Made by a program: the position numbers and the translations under genes. From assembly GCF_005938655.1 (NCBI RefSeq), contig NZ_VCQT01000039.1, forward strand, positions 1 to 53,991: DNA of 53,991 nt, given 5' to 3'. This DNA comes from Alloalcanivorax gelatiniphagus (lineage in GTDB: Bacteria > Pseudomonadota > Gammaproteobacteria > Pseudomonadales > Alcanivoracaceae). This document shows positions 42,065 to 51,144 of this stretch, one piece after another (position 1 is the stretch's first letter; the number at the start of each line of letters is the position of its first letter). The notes below the pieces were generated by a model. That model was not told the DNA's origin. It ran no database searches and worked only from the letters and a program-made list of their open reading frames with translations.

Positions 42065-44929
42065 TCAGGCGTCCGCGAACCATTGGTCCCAGATCGCTCG
42101 CACGCCTTCGCGCAGATCGCGGAATTCCGTGTCGTCGACGATGGATTTTTCCTTGCGCAGTGAAGCGCGATGAGCCGCGGACCGGTAGGCCAGGTAGGCT
42201 TCCCGCAGCAGGCCGGCATCCTGGGCCGGCATCAATTCCAGAGCGGCGAGGGTTTCAAGAAGCCGCACATTGTCGGTGAAACGGGTCAGTTCACCGTGGG
42301 AGGAGGCCCATCTAAGTACGCCATATTGCACCATAAATTCGATATCGACGATACCTCCCGGGTCCTGCTTGAGGTGAAAACGGCCGGTCTGGCGGGCGGC
42401 CAGGTGATCGACCATCTTTTCGCGCATGGCCAGCACGTCCCGGCGCAGGGCGTCCTGATCCCGGGAGCGGCAAAGCACATCATGGCGAATGCCCTCGAAA
42501 CGCTCCCGGGCGCGGCTGCAGCCGGCCACCACCCGGGCGCGCACCAGGGCCTGGTGTTCCCAGGTCCAGGCGTCGTTGAGCTGGTACTTGCGGAACGCGT
42601 CCATGGAGGAAACCAGCAGGCCGGCGCTGCCACTGGGGCGCAGCCGGGTGTCCACCTCGTAGAGCTGACCGCTCATGGTGCGGGTGGAGAGAATGTGCAC
42701 GATGCGCTGGCCCAGGCGGGCGTAGAACTGCTCGTTGGACACCGGCCGGTCGCCGTCGGTGTTGCCTCCGGAGGCGGCGTCGTGCAGGAACACCAGGTCC
42801 AGGTCGGAGTTGTGGCCCAGTTCGATGCCGCCCAGTTTGCCGTAGCCCACCACCACGAAATCCGGATTGCAGGGCTGGCCGTCGGTGCGTTCCGGCCGGC
42901 CGTGGCGCTCCACCAGCGGCTCCCAGGCCAGCATCACCACCTGCTTGAGAATCGCCTCGGCCAGCCAGGTCAGGTAGTCGCTGACCTTCATCAGCGGTAA
43001 CACCTCGGTGACCTCGGAGGCGGCCACCCGCAGCAGGTGGGCCTGCTTGAAGTTACGCAGCACCTCCATTTGCTGTTCCAGGTCGTCCTCGGCCACCCGC
43101 AGCAGCTGCTGGCGCAGTTCGTCGTCCAGCTCGTCCCGGCCCGGCGGCGAATACAGGGTGCTCACGTCCAGCAGTTCGTCGAGCAGCACCGGGTGCCGGG
43201 CCAGCCGCTCGGCGATCCAGGGGCTGGCGCCGGACAGCTTGACCAGCTGGGTCAGGGCGCCCGGGTTTTCCACCAGCAGGGCGATGTAGGCGCTGCGGCG
43301 CACCACCGCTTCCACGAAGGCCACCAGCCGCTCGGCGGTGACCCGGCCGTGGCCCTGGTAGCCCAGCGCTTCCAGCAGCAGCGGCATCAGCCGGTCCAGG
43401 CGCTCCCGGCCGATGCGCTGCATGTTCATCACCGCGCGGGATTCGCGCAGCCCTTCCAGGGCCGCCAGCACCTCTTCCGGCTCCTGCACGCCCACCCCTT
43501 GCAGGCGGGCGATGGCGTCGTCCCGTTCCAGCTGGCCAAGCCACAGGTCCAGCAGCTCCTGGTCGCCCTCGGAGACCTGGGCCTCTTCCTGGGGATCGGC
43601 GATCACCTGGCTGAAGTGGTAGCGCACCTGTTCCCGGTGGCGGCGCAGGGCCCGCTCGAACGGCGCCCGGGCGGAGAAGTTCATGGCGAAGGTGAGACGC
43701 TGCCAGCCCAGCTCGTCGTCCGGCAGCCGCTGGGTCTGGCGGTCGGCCACCGCCTGCAGACGGTGCTCCACGTCGCGCAGGAACACATAGGCTTCGCGCA
43801 GTTCCTGCACCACGTCCTCGGGCAGCATGCCCTCGTCGGTCAGCCGGGGCAGCATCTTGATCAGATTGGGCTCGCGCAGGGCCGGCAACTGGCCACCGCG
43901 AATCAACTGGAAGGCCTGGACGATGAACTCCACTTCACGGATGCCGCCGGCGCCCAGTTTCACATCCGCCTGCATGCCCTTGCGGTTCACCTCGCGCTCG
44001 ATCAGGCCCTTCATCTCGCGCAGGGACTCGAACGCGCCATAGTCGATATAGCGCCGGTAGACGAACGGGTTGAGGCGCTCGATCAGGCGGGCGCCGGCCT
44101 GCAGGTCACCGGCCACCGGGCGCATCTTGATCAGCGCGTAGCGCTCCCATTCGCGGCCCTGGTTTTCGTAGTAGTGCTCCATGGCGTCGAAGCCGATGGC
44201 CAGGGCACCGCTTTTGCCCCAGGGGCGCAGGCGCATGTCCACCCGGAACACAAAGCCGTCGGCGGTGTTCTGGTCCAGCGCCTTGATCAGCTGCTGGCCC
44301 AGCCGCAGGAAGAACTGATGGTGGGACAGGGAGCGCCGTTCGCCGGCGATCTCGCCTTCGTGCTCGTAGGCGAAGATCAGGTCGATGTCCGAGGACAGGT
44401 TCAGCTCCCGGGCCCCCAGCTTGCCCATCGCCAGCACCACCAGCTTCACCGGCTCGCCGTCCTCGTCCCGGGGCACGCCGCCGCGTTCGCAGGCCCACTG
44501 GTAAAGGCGCTCCAGGGCGGTGCTGATCAGGGTGTCCGCCAGCAGCGACAGGTCGGCCACGGTGGCGTGGTAGTCGGCCAGCCCGGTCAGGTCACGCCAG
44601 ATCAGCCGCACCATATGGCGGTGCCGCAGACGGCGCAGGGCCGCCTTGAGGGCGTCTTCGTCCTGGCAGGCCATCACCGCCTCGCGGACCTGTTCGGCCA
44701 GGTCGCCGCCGTCCAGGCGCCGGCGCAGCGGGCTGGCGGCCAGCCATTCGCCCAGGCGCGGGTCGCGGATGAACTGCTCCGCCACATAGTCGGAGCCGGC
44801 CCATACCCGGGGCAGGTCGCTGAGCAGCGTGTCGGGAAGCGTGTGGCCCACTTCCTGGAACCGTTGCCAATGCCGGGTCACCAGCACGGAGAGTTCGTCG
44901 GGCAGGCTCGAATAGTCGGGTTCTGTCAT
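42065..44929 (-). CDS. glnE: Bifunctional glutamine synthetase adenylyltransferase / deadenylase
   Basis: 954 residues, close to the E. coli length. Two nucleotidyltransferase domains are visible: the N-terminal half has GKLGARELNLSSDIDLIFAY near 172 and the C-terminal half GYGKLGGIELGHNSDLDLVF near 695, each with the metal-binding aspartate pair. The N-terminal domain removes and the C-terminal adds AMP on glutamine synthetase in response to PII. It is upstream of ilvE in the same direction with 69 bases between, the Pseudomonas order. Confidence 0.96.
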   Translation of the reverse strand: MTEPDYSSLPDELSVLVTRHWQRFQEVGHTLPDTLLSDLPRVWAGSDYVAEQFIRDPRLGEWLAASPLRRRLDGGDLAEQVREAVMACQDEDALKAALRRLRHRHMVRLIWRDLTGLADYHATVADLSLLADTLISTALERLYQWACERGGVPRDEDGEPVKLVVLAMGKLGARELNLSSDIDLIFAYEHEGEIAGERRSLSHHQFFLRLGQQLIKALDQNTADGFVFRVDMRLRPWGKSGALAIGFDAMEHYYENQGREWERYALIKMRPVAGDLQAGARLIERLNPFVYRRYIDYGAFESLREMKGLIEREVNRKGMQADVKLGAGGIREVEFIVQAFQLIRGGQLPALREPNLIKMLPRLTDEGMLPEDVVQELREAYVFLRDVEHRLQAVADRQTQRLPDDELGWQRLTFAMNFSARAPFERALRRHREQVRYHFSQVIADPQEEAQVSEGDQELLDLWLGQLERDDAIARLQGVGVQEPEEVLAALEGLRESRAVMNMQRIGRERLDRLMPLLLEALGYQGHGRVTAERLVAFVEAVVRRSAYIALLVENPGALTQLVKLSGASPWIAERLARHPVLLDELLDVSTLYSPPGRDELDDELRQQLLRVAEDDLEQQMEVLRNFKQAHLLRVAASEVTEVLPLMKVSDYLTWLAEAILKQVVMLAWEPLVERHGRPERTDGQPCNPDFVVVGYGKLGGIELGHNSDLDLVFLHDAASGGNTDGDRPVSNEQFYARLGQRIVHILSTRTMSGQLYEVDTRLRPSGSAGLLVSSMDAFRKYQLNDAWTWEHQALVRARVVAGCSRARERFEGIRHDVLCRSRDQDALRRDVLAMREKMVDHLAARQTGRFHLKQDPGGIVDIEFMVQYGVLRWASSHGELTRFTDNVRLLETLAALELMPAQDAGLLREAYLAYRSAAHRASLRKEKSIVDDTEFRDLREGVRAIWDQWFADA

Positions 44930-45005
44930 GGGCGGCTATTGTCCACGGCCTTTAGGGGGGAGGGCAATGGGAAGATAAACCCGATACAGCACCGCCCACC
45001 GGCCG

Positions 45006-46799
45006 TCACAACAACACATCCTGGGACGGGGTCACGCGCATCACCTCCTCGATGGTGGTGAGGCCCTGGGCCACCTTGCGGGCCCCGCTGATGCGCAGCG
45101 GTTTCATGCCCTGCTTGACCGCCTGGCGGGTGAGCGCCTCCAGATCGCCGCCGCGCCCCACCTGCCCTTTCAGGGCGCCGTTGAACGGCATGGTCTCGTA
45201 CACGCCCATGCGGCCCAGGTAGCCGGTGCCCCGGCATTCCAGGCAGCCCACCGGCTGGCAAACGGTGTCCGGCATGGCCATCTTGAAGGGCCGCACCAGC
45301 TCCTTCCAGGCGTCCGGGTCCGGGGCGGTTTCCGCCTTGCAGTGGGGGCACAGGGTACGCACCAGGCGCTGGGCCATGACGCCGATCACGGTGGCGGAGA
45401 GCAGATAGGGCGGCACGCCCAGGTCCACCAGCCGGGTGATCGACGAGGGCGCGTCGTTGGTGTGCAGGGTGGAGAGCACCAGGTGGCCGGTGAGCGCCGC
45501 CTGGATCGCCATGTCGGCGGTGGCCAGGTCGCGGATCTCGCCGATCATGATGATGTCCGGGTCCTGGCGCAGCATCGCTTTCACGCCATGGGCGAAGTCC
45601 ACCTCGATGTTGGCCTGCACCTGCATCTGATTGAAGCTGGGCTCCACCATCTCGATGGGGTCCTCGATGGTGCAGACGTTGACCTCGCTGGTGGCCAGTT
45701 GCTTGAGGGTGGAATACAGGGTGGTGGTCTTGCCGGAGCCGGTGGGGCCGGTGACGAACACGATGCCGTGGGTGTGGGCGGTCATCGCCCGCCAGTGGTC
45801 GTGGTCCTCGCGGCTGAAACCGAGCTGGGCGAAGCTGCGCACCAGCACGTCCGGGTCGAAGATACGCATCACCATCTTTTCGCCGAAGGCGGTGGGCAGG
45901 GTGGAGATACGCAATTCCACCTCGTCGCCGTCCGGGGACTTGGTCTTGAGCCGGCCGTCCTGGGGTTTGCGCTTCTCCGCCACATTGAGGCGCGAGAGAA
46001 TCTTCAAGCGGCTGGTCACCGCCGCCATGATCGCCGCCGGCAGTTCGTAGACATCGTGGAGCACGCCGTCGATGCGGAAGCGCATCCGGCCCTGCTCCCG
46101 GCGCGGCTCCAGGTGAATATCGCTGGCCCGCTGGGAGAAGGCGTACTGCAGAATCCAGTCGACGATATTGACGATGTGCTGGTCGTCCGCGTCGTGGTGA
46201 CCCTTGCCCACCTCCAGCAGTTGCTCGAAGTTGGTGATGCCGGACAGTTCCTGGCCGCCGGCCCGGGCGGCGCCGGCGATGGAGCGGCTCAGGTTGTAGA
46301 ACTCGATGCGGTAGCGGCGCAGCTGTTCCGGGTTGGCGAACACGGTTTCCAGCTCGCGCTCGCCGAGCACCTGGCGCAGATGCTCGCGCCAGTCCAGCAG
46401 GAACGGCTGTACGCAGGCCACCACCACCCGGTCCCGGCGGCTTTCCAGCGCCACCAGGCCGTGCCGTTCGGCGAAGGCGTAGCTCATCACCCGGGTGACC
46501 GCGTCCACGTCCACCTTGAGCGGGTCGATGTGATACAGCGGCAGGCCGCCCTTTTCCGCCAGCCAGCCGGACAGGAACTCCACGTCCAGCACCCGCTGGC
46601 CGTGGCTCTGGTCCACCAGCTGGTACTTGGCCACCACTTCCAGCGGGTGCCAGTTGAGTTCCTTGTTCTCCCGCGGGGTGGTGGAAATGACATTGAAGTC
46701 CTCACGGCTGACGCGCTGCTCCTCAAGCAGTTCACGCATCACCCAGCGAACGTCCACTTCCTGGCCCTGGCGGTGCCCGGGCACGGTGGAGACGGCCAC
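45006..46799 (-). CDS. GspE/PilB-family secretion ATPase
   Basis: 597 residues from the GTG at 46799, which has AGGGGG six bases upstream. The N-terminal third (to about 200) resembles the MshEN/GspE N-domain, followed by SQRASDIHLEPRREQGRMRF, Walker A GPTGSGKTTTLYST, the Asp box TIEDPIEMVEPSFNQMQV, Walker B DPDIIMIGEIRD and the His box LVLSTLHTNDAPSS. The zinc tetracysteine CPHCKAE ... CLECRGTG is present. Such ATPases drive type II secretion or type IV pilus assembly. No other secretion gene is nearby, so it is an orphan and its partner system is unknown. Confidence 0.9.
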   Translation of the reverse strand: MAVSTVPGHRQGQEVDVRWVMRELLEEQRVSREDFNVISTTPRENKELNWHPLEVVAKYQLVDQSHGQRVLDVEFLSGWLAEKGGLPLYHIDPLKVDVDAVTRVMSYAFAERHGLVALESRRDRVVVACVQPFLLDWREHLRQVLGERELETVFANPEQLRRYRIEFYNLSRSIAGAARAGGQELSGITNFEQLLEVGKGHHDADDQHIVNIVDWILQYAFSQRASDIHLEPRREQGRMRFRIDGVLHDVYELPAAIMAAVTSRLKILSRLNVAEKRKPQDGRLKTKSPDGDEVELRISTLPTAFGEKMVMRIFDPDVLVRSFAQLGFSREDHDHWRAMTAHTHGIVFVTGPTGSGKTTTLYSTLKQLATSEVNVCTIEDPIEMVEPSFNQMQVQANIEVDFAHGVKAMLRQDPDIIMIGEIRDLATADMAIQAALTGHLVLSTLHTNDAPSSITRLVDLGVPPYLLSATVIGVMAQRLVRTLCPHCKAETAPDPDAWKELVRPFKMAMPDTVCQPVGCLECRGTGYLGRMGVYETMPFNGALKGQVGRGGDLEALTRQAVKQGMKPLRISGARKVAQGLTTIEEVMRVTPSQDVLL

Positions 46800-46913
46800 G
46801 GCATTCCCCCTCGATCTAGGTTTCCGGCCACTGTAGTCCGCGCCGGGGCTTGCCGCCATCCCCGAATGCGCGGAACCTGAACCGGTGCCGGCCGCGGTGG
46901 CGGCCAGGCGCCG

Positions 46914-46942
46914 TGGACGGGTCGCGGCATCCCCTCTATACT
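46914..46942 (+). promoter_or_regulatory. Promoter of the DUF47-pit operon
   Basis: TGGACG (46914-46919), 17 bases, then TATACT (46937-46942), a fair sigma-70 match 41 bases before the ATG. Confidence 0.55.
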
Positions 46943-46983
46943 CGCGCCCCAAATTATGACCTTTCCGTTACAGGGTGCCCCCC

Positions 46984-47664
46984 ATGTCCTTCGGAAGCTC
47001 GATCGCCGGCCTGTTTGGCCACTCCCCCATCAAACCCCTGCAGCAGCACTACGACACGGTGCACGAATGCGCGGTGGGCCTGGGCGACTTCTTCGCCGCC
47101 GTCAGCAGCGGCAACTGGGAACAGGCCAAGGCCGCCCGTCAGCGCATCGCCGACCTGGAAAACCGGGCCGACGGCATGAAGAAGGAATTCCGCCTCAAAC
47201 TGCCGAAAAGCCTGTTTCTGCCGGTGCCCCGCTCCGATCTGCTGGAGCTGGTCAGCGTGCAGGATAAGGTGGCCAACAAGGCCAAGGACATCGCCGGGCT
47301 GATGCTGGGCCGGCAGATGACCATCCCCCCGGCGTTGGCCGGCGCCATGGGCGACTACCTGCAAGGCGCCATCGACACCTCCGCCCAGGCCCAGAAGGCG
47401 ATCAACGAGCTGGATGAGCTGGTGGAAACCGGCTTCAGTGGCCGCGAGATCCGCCTGGTGGAAGACCTGATCGAGGAACTGGACCGCCTGGAGCGGGCCA
47501 ACGACGAGCAGCAGATCGTGATCCGCGCCCATCTGTTCAAGCTGGAAAGCGAGCTGCCGCCGGTGGACGTGATTTTCCTGTACAAGATTATCGACTGGAT
47601 CGGCGACCTGGCCGACCGCGCCCAGAAGGTGGGCGGCCGCTTGCAGCTGCTTCTGGCCCGTTAG
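46984..47664 (+). CDS. DUF47 (PhoU-like) phosphate transport regulator
   Basis: 226 residues, the normal length of the TIGR00153/DUF47 family, all-helical like PhoU. PLQQHYDTVHECAVGLGDFF near 20, DLENRADGMKKEFRLKLPKS near 58 and FLVPRSDLLELVSVQDKVAN-type residues (VPRSDLLELVSVQDKVANKA) near 85 are typical, as is LIEELDRLERANDEQQI. These proteins are encoded just before Pit and are thought to adjust its activity. The ATG at 46984 has AGGG upstream; a GTG three codons earlier lies inside that site. pit follows after 42 bases. Confidence 0.92.
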   Translation: MSFGSSIAGLFGHSPIKPLQQHYDTVHECAVGLGDFFAAVSSGNWEQAKAARQRIADLENRADGMKKEFRLKLPKSLFLPVPRSDLLELVSVQDKVANKAKDIAGLMLGRQMTIPPALAGAMGDYLQGAIDTSAQAQKAINELDELVETGFSGREIRLVEDLIEELDRLERANDEQQIVIRAHLFKLESELPPVDVIFLYKIIDWIGDLADRAQKVGGRLQLLLAR

Positions 47665-47706
47665 GGCCCGTCCACGTTAATAGCCACTCAGACCAGGGGT
47701 TTCTCA

Positions 47707-48975
47707 ATGGAGTGGATGCTAGAACACAGCATGCTGATGCTGCTTATCGCCGGCGCGTTCGGTTTTCTGATGGCCTGGGGCGTGGGTGCCAACGACGTGG
47801 CCAACGCCATGGGCACCTCGGTGGGCGCCGGCGCGCTCACCGTCAAACAGGCGGTACTGATCGCCATCATCTTTGAATTCGCCGGCGCCTACCTGGCCGG
47901 CGGCGAGGTCACCGCCACGGTGCGCAAGGGCATCGTCGACGCCGGGGTGTTCAGCGAAGCGCCCCACTACCTGATCTACGGCATGATGGCCGCCCTGCTG
48001 GCCGCCGGCATCTGGCTGGTGGTGGCATCCTGGGCCGGCTGGCCGGTGTCCACCACCCACTCCATCGTCGGCGCCATCGTCGGCTTCGCCGCCGTGGGCG
48101 TGGGCGTGGACGCGGTGCACTGGGATCAGGTCGGCTCCATCGTCGCCAGCTGGATCACCTCGCCATTGCTGGCCGGTTTTATTTCCTTCTTTCTGATCAA
48201 GAGCGTGCAGAAGCTGGTGCTCAACCAGGACGACCCGTTCCAGAGCGCCAAACGGGTGGTGCCCTTCTACATGTTCCTGGTGGGCTATGTGCTCACCGCC
48301 GTGACCCTGGTGAAGGGCCTCAAGCACATCGGTCTGGACGTGAGCTTCGCCGCCAGCCTGGCCTGGGCGTTGATCGGCGGCCTGCTGGTGGCACTGATCG
48401 GCGGCGCCATCCTGTCGCGCATCCAGCCGGACCCGGAAGCCGACAAGGACTTCCGCTTCAGCTCCGTGGAGCGCATCTTCGCGGTACTGATGATCTTCAC
48501 CGCCTGCGCCATGGCGTTCGCCCACGGCTCCAACGACGTGGCCAACGCGGTGGGCCCCCTGGCCGCCATCAACAGCGTGATCGTCAACAAAGGCGTGATC
48601 GGCGCGGAAGCCGCCATGCCCAGCTGGATTCTGCTGGTGGGCGCCATGGGCATCGTGTTCGGCCTGGCCCTGCTCGGCGCCCGGGTGATGGCCACCGTGG
48701 GCACCAAGATCACCGCCCTGACCCCCAGCCGGGGCTTCGCCGCCGAACTGGGCGCCGCCACCACCGTGGTACTGGCCTCCGGCACCGGCCTGCCGATTTC
48801 CACCACCCACACCCTGGTGGGCGCGGTGCTCGGCGTGGGCATGGCCCGGGGCATCGGCTCGCTCAACCTGCGCGTGATCGGCACCATCTTCACCTCCTGG
48901 GTGGTGACCCTGCCCGCCGGCGCGCTGCTTTCGATTCTGTTCTTCTACTTCTTCAAGGGGCTGTTCGGCGCCTGA
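47707..48975 (+). CDS. pit: Low-affinity inorganic phosphate transporter (PiT family)
   Basis: 422 residues, ten to twelve membrane helices. The family's inverted duplicate signature is seen twice: GVGANDVANAMGTSVGAGAL near 26 and FAHGSNDVANAVGPLAAINS near 273. WPVSTTHSIVGAIVGFAAVG and LPISTTHTLVGAVLGVGMAR repeat the second motif. It moves metal-phosphate with protons across the inner membrane. Co-transcribed with the DUF47 gene. GTAG palindromes 26 bases after the stop may end the transcript. Confidence 0.95.
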   Translation: MEWMLEHSMLMLLIAGAFGFLMAWGVGANDVANAMGTSVGAGALTVKQAVLIAIIFEFAGAYLAGGEVTATVRKGIVDAGVFSEAPHYLIYGMMAALLAAGIWLVVASWAGWPVSTTHSIVGAIVGFAAVGVGVDAVHWDQVGSIVASWITSPLLAGFISFFLIKSVQKLVLNQDDPFQSAKRVVPFYMFLVGYVLTAVTLVKGLKHIGLDVSFAASLAWALIGGLLVALIGGAILSRIQPDPEADKDFRFSSVERIFAVLMIFTACAMAFAHGSNDVANAVGPLAAINSVIVNKGVIGAEAAMPSWILLVGAMGIVFGLALLGARVMATVGTKITALTPSRGFAAELGAATTVVLASGTGLPISTTHTLVGAVLGVGMARGIGSLNLRVIGTIFTSWVVTLPAGALLSILFFYFFKGLFGA

Positions 48976-49000
48976 TCCCCCAAGCCGCCCTCGGATCACC

Positions 49001-49064
49001 GTAGGAACGGCTTCAGCCGCGATGCCCCCGGCGCCGGGAAATTCGCGGCTGAAGCCGTTCCTAC
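49001..49064. repeat. Facing GTAG palindromes between pit and argA
   Basis: GTAGGAACGGCTTCAGCCGC and its complement (to CTAC at 49064) enclose a CCCGGCGCCGGG palindrome. The arms carry the GGAAC variant with matching changes on both sides, which keeps the long hairpin intact. The pair sits in the 127-base gap, close before the argA promoter. Confidence 0.85.
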
Positions 49065-49090
49065 GGTGGCTGCCGCGCCCCCTCGGTGGC

Positions 49091-49096
49091 TATACT
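49091..49096 (+). promoter_or_regulatory. -10 hexamer of argA
   Basis: TATACT lies seven bases before the first argA ATG. If used, transcription would begin at about that ATG, which favours either a leaderless message or the GTG at 49127 as the true start. Confidence 0.4.
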
Positions 49097-49102
49097 TCCC
49101 CG

Positions 49103-50440
49103 ATGACTTCCAGCCCCGAGAGCCCCGTGTCCGATACCGACGACCAGGTCGCCTGGTTCCGCAATTCTTCGCCTTATATCAACGCCCATCGCGGTCGCAC
49201 CTTCGTGGTGATGATCAGCGGCGAGGTGCTGGACACCCCGCGTCTGCCGGCGCTGATTCATGATCTGGCCATGCTCAACGCCCTGGGCGTGCGGCTGGTG
49301 CTGGTGCATGGGGCACGGCCGCAGATCAGCCGCCGGGTGGAGGCCGCCGGTCTGGAAAGCCGGTTCGAGAACCACACCCGCATCACCGACGCCGCCGCCC
49401 TGGAGGAAGTGACCGCCGCCGTGGGCGCCCTGCGCCTGAAACTGGAAGGGCTGTTTTCCATGGGCCTGGCCAACTCGCCCATGTACAACGCCACCATCCA
49501 GCTGATCAGCGGCAACTTCGTGATCGCCAAGCCGGTGGGCGTGCGCAACGGGTTCGACTACCAGCACACCGGCGAGGTGCGCCGCCTTCAGGTGGAGGCG
49601 ATCCGCCGCCAGGTGGACAGCGGCAACGTGGTGCTGCTGTCGCCCCTGGGCGCCTCGCCCACCGGCGAGCTGTTCAATCTGAACGCGGAAGAGGTGGCCT
49701 CCAGCGCCGCCATCGCGCTGGGCGCCGACAAGCTGATCGTGCTCGGCGATGGCCTGCGCGTGGACGACGACGAGGGCCGCCTGCTACGCGAGCTGACGCC
49801 CCAGGAAGCGGGCCGTCTGCTGATCCAGGAAAAGTTCAGCACCGACCCGGTGGACCGCCAGCTCACCGCCGCCTGCCATGCCGCCAGCAACGGCGTGGCC
49901 CGGGCCCACCTGCTGGACACCAGCCAGGACGGCGCCCTGGTGCGCGAACTGTTCACCCGCGACGGCTGCGGCACCATGGTCACCCGGGAAAGCTACGAAA
50001 CCCTGCGGGGCGCCCGCATCGACGACGTGGGCGGTATCCTGGAACTGCTCGCCCCCCTGGAAGAGGACGGCACCCTGGTGCGCCGCTCCCGGGAACTGCT
50101 GGAAAACGAAATCCACCGCTTCGCCTTGATCGAGCGGGACGGCATGGTGATCGGCTGCGCCGCGCTCTACCCGTTTCCCGACGACCGCATCGGCGAACTG
50201 GCCTGCGTGGCGGTGCACCCGCACTACCGCAACAGCGAACGGGGCCTGCAACTGCTGCGCTACCTGGAACGGCGCGCCCGCGAGCAGGGCCTGCAAAAAC
50301 TGTTCGTGCTTACCACCCGCACCGCCCACTGGTTCCGCGAGCAGGGCTTCGAGCCCGCCGGCGTGGAAGCGCTGCCGGCCCAGCGCCAGGCGCTGTATAA
50401 CTGGCAGCGTAACTCCAAGGTGTTCGTGAAGAGCCTGTAA
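49103..50440 (+). CDS. argA: Amino-acid N-acetyltransferase (N-acetylglutamate synthase)
   Basis: 445 residues from the first ATG. The N-terminal amino-acid-kinase domain (INAHRGRTFVVMISGEVLDT, LVLVHGARPQISRRVEAAGL) is followed by a C-terminal GNAT acetyltransferase (IGELACVAVHPHYRNSERGL, LFVLTTRTAHWFREQGF). It performs the first step of arginine synthesis and is inhibited by arginine. Homologues begin closer to WFRNSSPYINAHR, so the in-frame GTG at 49127, with CGAGAG before it, may be the real start; the TATACT at 49091-49096 supports this. Confidence 0.94.
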   Translation: MTSSPESPVSDTDDQVAWFRNSSPYINAHRGRTFVVMISGEVLDTPRLPALIHDLAMLNALGVRLVLVHGARPQISRRVEAAGLESRFENHTRITDAAALEEVTAAVGALRLKLEGLFSMGLANSPMYNATIQLISGNFVIAKPVGVRNGFDYQHTGEVRRLQVEAIRRQVDSGNVVLLSPLGASPTGELFNLNAEEVASSAAIALGADKLIVLGDGLRVDDDEGRLLRELTPQEAGRLLIQEKFSTDPVDRQLTAACHAASNGVARAHLLDTSQDGALVRELFTRDGCGTMVTRESYETLRGARIDDVGGILELLAPLEEDGTLVRRSRELLENEIHRFALIERDGMVIGCAALYPFPDDRIGELACVAVHPHYRNSERGLQLLRYLERRAREQGLQKLFVLTTRTAHWFREQGFEPAGVEALPAQRQALYNWQRNSKVFVKSL

Positions 50441-50441
50441 C

Positions 50442-50840
50442 CTAGGCCCAGTCCTCGATGCGCAGCCCCGGCACCCGGTCGAACTCGCGGGTATTGTGGG
50501 TCACCAGCACCAGCGAGCGGCTGCGGGCGTGGCCGGCGATCATCTGGTCCAAGGGCCCGATGGGCGTGCCCGCCCGGGCCAGCTCCGCGCGCAAGTCTCC
50601 GGTGTGGGCGGCGGCCTCGGTGCCGTAGTCCAACACCTCCAGGCGGGCGGCGAAGCCTTCCACCACCTCCAGATTGTCCCGGCGCCGGGCGGACCGCTCG
50701 GCGCCGTAGATCAGTTCCATCAGCGTCACGCTGCTGATGCACAAGGAACCCTGGCGCTCCCGAAAGGACTCTCGCACCGCCGCCGGCCGGTTCTTGATGG
50801 TGAAGATGCAGATATTGGTATCCAGCATGTACTTCAGCAT
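50442..50840 (-). CDS. vapC: VapC-family PIN-domain toxin
   Basis: 132 residues. The PIN acidic residues are present: Asp7 (YMLDTNICIF), Glu42 (TLMELIYGAE), Asp98 (GPLDQMIAGHARS) and a fourth in HNTREFDRV (Asn116/Asp121). VapC toxins are metal-dependent RNases that cut tRNA or rRNA. The gene overlaps vapB by one base (TGATG), the standard antitoxin-first layout. The stop lies two bases from the argA stop, with the two genes convergent and no terminator between. Confidence 0.92.
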   Translation of the reverse strand: MLKYMLDTNICIFTIKNRPAAVRESFRERQGSLCISSVTLMELIYGAERSARRRDNLEVVEGFAARLEVLDYGTEAAAHTGDLRAELARAGTPIGPLDQMIAGHARSRSLVLVTHNTREFDRVPGLRIEDWA

Positions 50841-51070
50841 CAGAACCCCTCGCGCTCCTGCTCGCCGGGCTGCTCCCGGTCGCTCATGAAATCCGCGCTC
50901 ACGGCGGGGCCGTCGAACCAGCTGTCCCAGGCCTCGCCGGCGGGCACGATGATGCGTGCGCGCCCCACGGCGATAATGTCCACCTGACGCACATCATCGG
51001 GAAAGGCGACCGCCTTGGGCAGACGCACCGCCTGGGTACGATTGCTTTTGAACACAGTGGTTTTTTCCAT
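50840..51070 (-). CDS. vapB: VapB-family AbrB-type antitoxin
   Basis: 76 residues. The N-terminal swapped-hairpin domain reads [19 protein letters not shown], followed by [20 protein letters not shown] and an acidic tail ([16 protein letters not shown]) that would bind the toxin. The start ATG (51070-51068) has a strong GGAGGT seven to eight bases upstream; longer in-frame extensions run through the operator and are rejected. It neutralises VapC and, with it, represses its own promoter. Confidence 0.92.
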   Translation of the reverse strand: MEKTTVFKSNRTQAVRLPKAVAFPDDVRQVDIIAVGRARIIVPAGEAWDSWFDGPAVSADFMSDREQPGEQEREGF

Positions 51071-51104
51071 GGCGGGCACCTCCGGCATCAAGGATGACGC
51101 CCGT

Positions 51105-51144
51105 AGTGTTGCCGCCTCGGATGTATATGTCAACGGGATATACA
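51105..51144 (-). promoter_or_regulatory. vapBC promoter and operator
   Basis: On the plus strand TGTATAT (51122-51128) and ATATACA (51138-51144) form a perfect 7-9-7 inverted repeat. Read on the minus strand, TTGACA (51133-51128) is a perfect -35, with AACACT (51110-51105) 17 bases on. The -35 overlaps the palindrome, so a bound VapBC complex would block polymerase. Confidence 0.65.

Noticed and set aside
46800-46952. N-terminal extension of the GspE-like protein
   Set aside because: The extension is low-complexity, lies beyond the AGGGGG ribosome-binding site and overlaps the promoter of the opposite operon; GTG at 46799 fits better.
46955-46972. PHO-box-like sequence on the minus strand between the ATPase and DUF47-pit
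   Set aside because: CTGTAAC-N4-AGGTCAT matches only about five of seven per half and points away from pit.
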